Shown here: positions 5,509 to 6,200 of the stretch, piece after piece
How positions within the stretch are numbered: position 1 is the first letter of the stretch
Layout of the letters: each line of letters starts with the position of its first letter
Assembly (NCBI GenBank): GCA_030671095.1
Contig: DAOVAK010000180.1
Span: 1 to 6,200 of the forward strand
DNA from: Deltaproteobacteria bacterium
GTDB lineage: Bacteria > Desulfobacterota > DSM-4660 > Desulfatiglandales > HGW-15
DNA length: 6,200 nt
Direction: 5' to 3'
Position numbers and translations under genes: made by a program
The notes under the pieces: model-generated
Told to the model about the DNA's origin: nothing
Database searches by the model: none
The model's input: the letters and a program-made list of their open reading frames with translations, nothing else

Positions 5509-6200
5509 ATGATTATACGTTGCTATGGAGCACGAGGTTCAATAGCCGTTTCAGGTGAGCAGTACCTCAAGTATGGGGGCGACACCACCTGTCTTGAGAT
5601 TCGAAGCAAGAATGATGAGATCATTATTGTAGATGCGGGTTCTGGAATTAGGCGCCTGGGAAATAAGCTGCTGAGTGAAAATCGACTCGAGTATAGCGTC
5701 ATCTTCACCCATTCCCATCTGGATCACATCATTGGATTTCCATTCTTCAAACCTGTCTCCCATGAAGGAGCCACTATTGACTTATTGGGATGTCCCACCA
5801 CCCAGGGAAATATCAAGAAGCTCCTTTCAAGGGCAATGGGAGCGCCTCTGTTCCCTGTCCCGTTGGAGCAACTAAAAGCGGACATCAATTACTCTGGTGA
5901 GTGTGCCCTTAGCTTTCAGCTTGATACAGTGGAGGTTTTCCCCATCAACTTGAGTCACCCCAATGTGGGCATGGGCTACAAGTTCGTAGAAGATGGCAAG
6001 AAGTTCGTCTTTCTCACGGACAACGAACTCGGATACAGGCACAGAGAGGGCAGAAGCGTCGAAGAATATGTGGCGTTCTCGAAGGACGCGGATTTCCTCA
6101 TCCATGATGCGATGTACACGCCGGCGCAGTACGAGACGACAAGAACCTGGGGACATTCCACTTACATTGATGCCCTGAACCTGGCACTGGCAGCTCGAGT
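5509..6200 (+). CDS. Metallo-beta-lactamase-fold hydrolase, RNase Z/PhnP-like branch, 3' end outside the window
   Basis: The frame is open from ATG 5509 to the right edge, giving 230 complete residues. The N-terminus MIIRCYGARGSIAVSG...YGGDTTCLEI and the VDAGSGIRRLG segment (41-51) are the opening strands of MBL-fold hydrolases of the RNase Z, PhnP and cyclic phosphodiesterase type. Metal ligands are visible: THSHLDH (His68, His70, Asp72, His73), His150 in SHPN, Asp171 in FLTDNE and His216 in WGHST. LIHDAMYT (197-204) takes the place of the LIHEATF segment of RNase Z, with Asp where RNase Z has Glu. It should be a cytoplasmic two-metal phosphodiesterase or a related hydrolase. The long flexible exosite arm of RNase Z is not evident, so tRNA 3' processing is less likely than hydrolysis of a small phosphodiester. 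Usual relatives are about 250-300 residues, but some carry extra C-terminal domains that would lie outside the window. It is divergent from the RseC-YHS gene. Confidence 0.9.
   Translation, partial: MIIRCYGARGSIAVSGEQYLKYGGDTTCLEIRSKNDEIIIVDAGSGIRRLGNKLLSENRLEYSVIFTHSHLDHIIGFPFFKPVSHEGATIDLLGCPTTQGNIKKLLSRAMGAPLFPVPLEQLKADINYSGECALSFQLDTVEVFPINLSHPNVGMGYKFVEDGKKFVFLTDNELGYRHREGRSVEEYVAFSKDADFLIHDAMYTPAQYETTRTWGHSTYIDALNLALAAR

Overview
The window holds five recognisable protein genes on the plus strand (two cut by the window edges) and one on the minus strand. It also has three clusters of short structured intergenic repeats. No rRNA, tRNA, CRISPR array, transposase or phage gene is visible. 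The source looks like a Gram-negative bacterium. An RseC/SoxR-reducing-type membrane protein, moderately GC-rich coding sequence and intergenic hairpin repeats built on ATTCCCGC...GCGGGAAT and CCCTGAGCTTG...AAGGG would fit the Desulfobacterota/deltaproteobacterial type of genome. That placement is an inference from memory of similar sequences, and no marker gene here proves it.

Layout. Positions 2-586 are the 3' end of a membrane protein: a Glu-rich cytoplasmic part, one transmembrane helix and a beta-rich outer domain. Positions 587-880 form a long leader without a gene, carrying several small inverted repeats. Positions 881-1318 encode a small protein with a DUF5661-like core. Positions 1513-2946 encode an amidase-signature hydrolase resembling 6-aminohexanoate cyclic dimer hydrolase (NylA). 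After 79 bases comes a 12-helix major facilitator transporter at 3026-4309. These two look like one transcription unit for uptake or export and hydrolysis of an amide-containing compound.

Positions 4310-4554 hold a composite three-armed hairpin element (4369-4481) and a tandem heptamer repeat (4533-4560). The heptamer repeat runs through the stop codon of the minus-strand gene 4555-5157. That gene is the most unusual one here: an RseC-type Cys-rich and two-helix membrane protein with a YHS metal-binding domain fused to its C-terminus.

Positions 5158-5508 are the divergent control region between this gene and a metallo-beta-lactamase-fold hydrolase that starts at 5509 and runs off the right edge. 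The region carries a candidate promoter for each direction. Between them lie three consecutive stem-loops, two of which have identical flanks around different hairpins.

No complete new defence, mobile or biosynthetic system can be demonstrated. The points most worth following are the RseC-YHS fusion, the repeat clusters that flank it on both sides, and the amidase/transporter pair.
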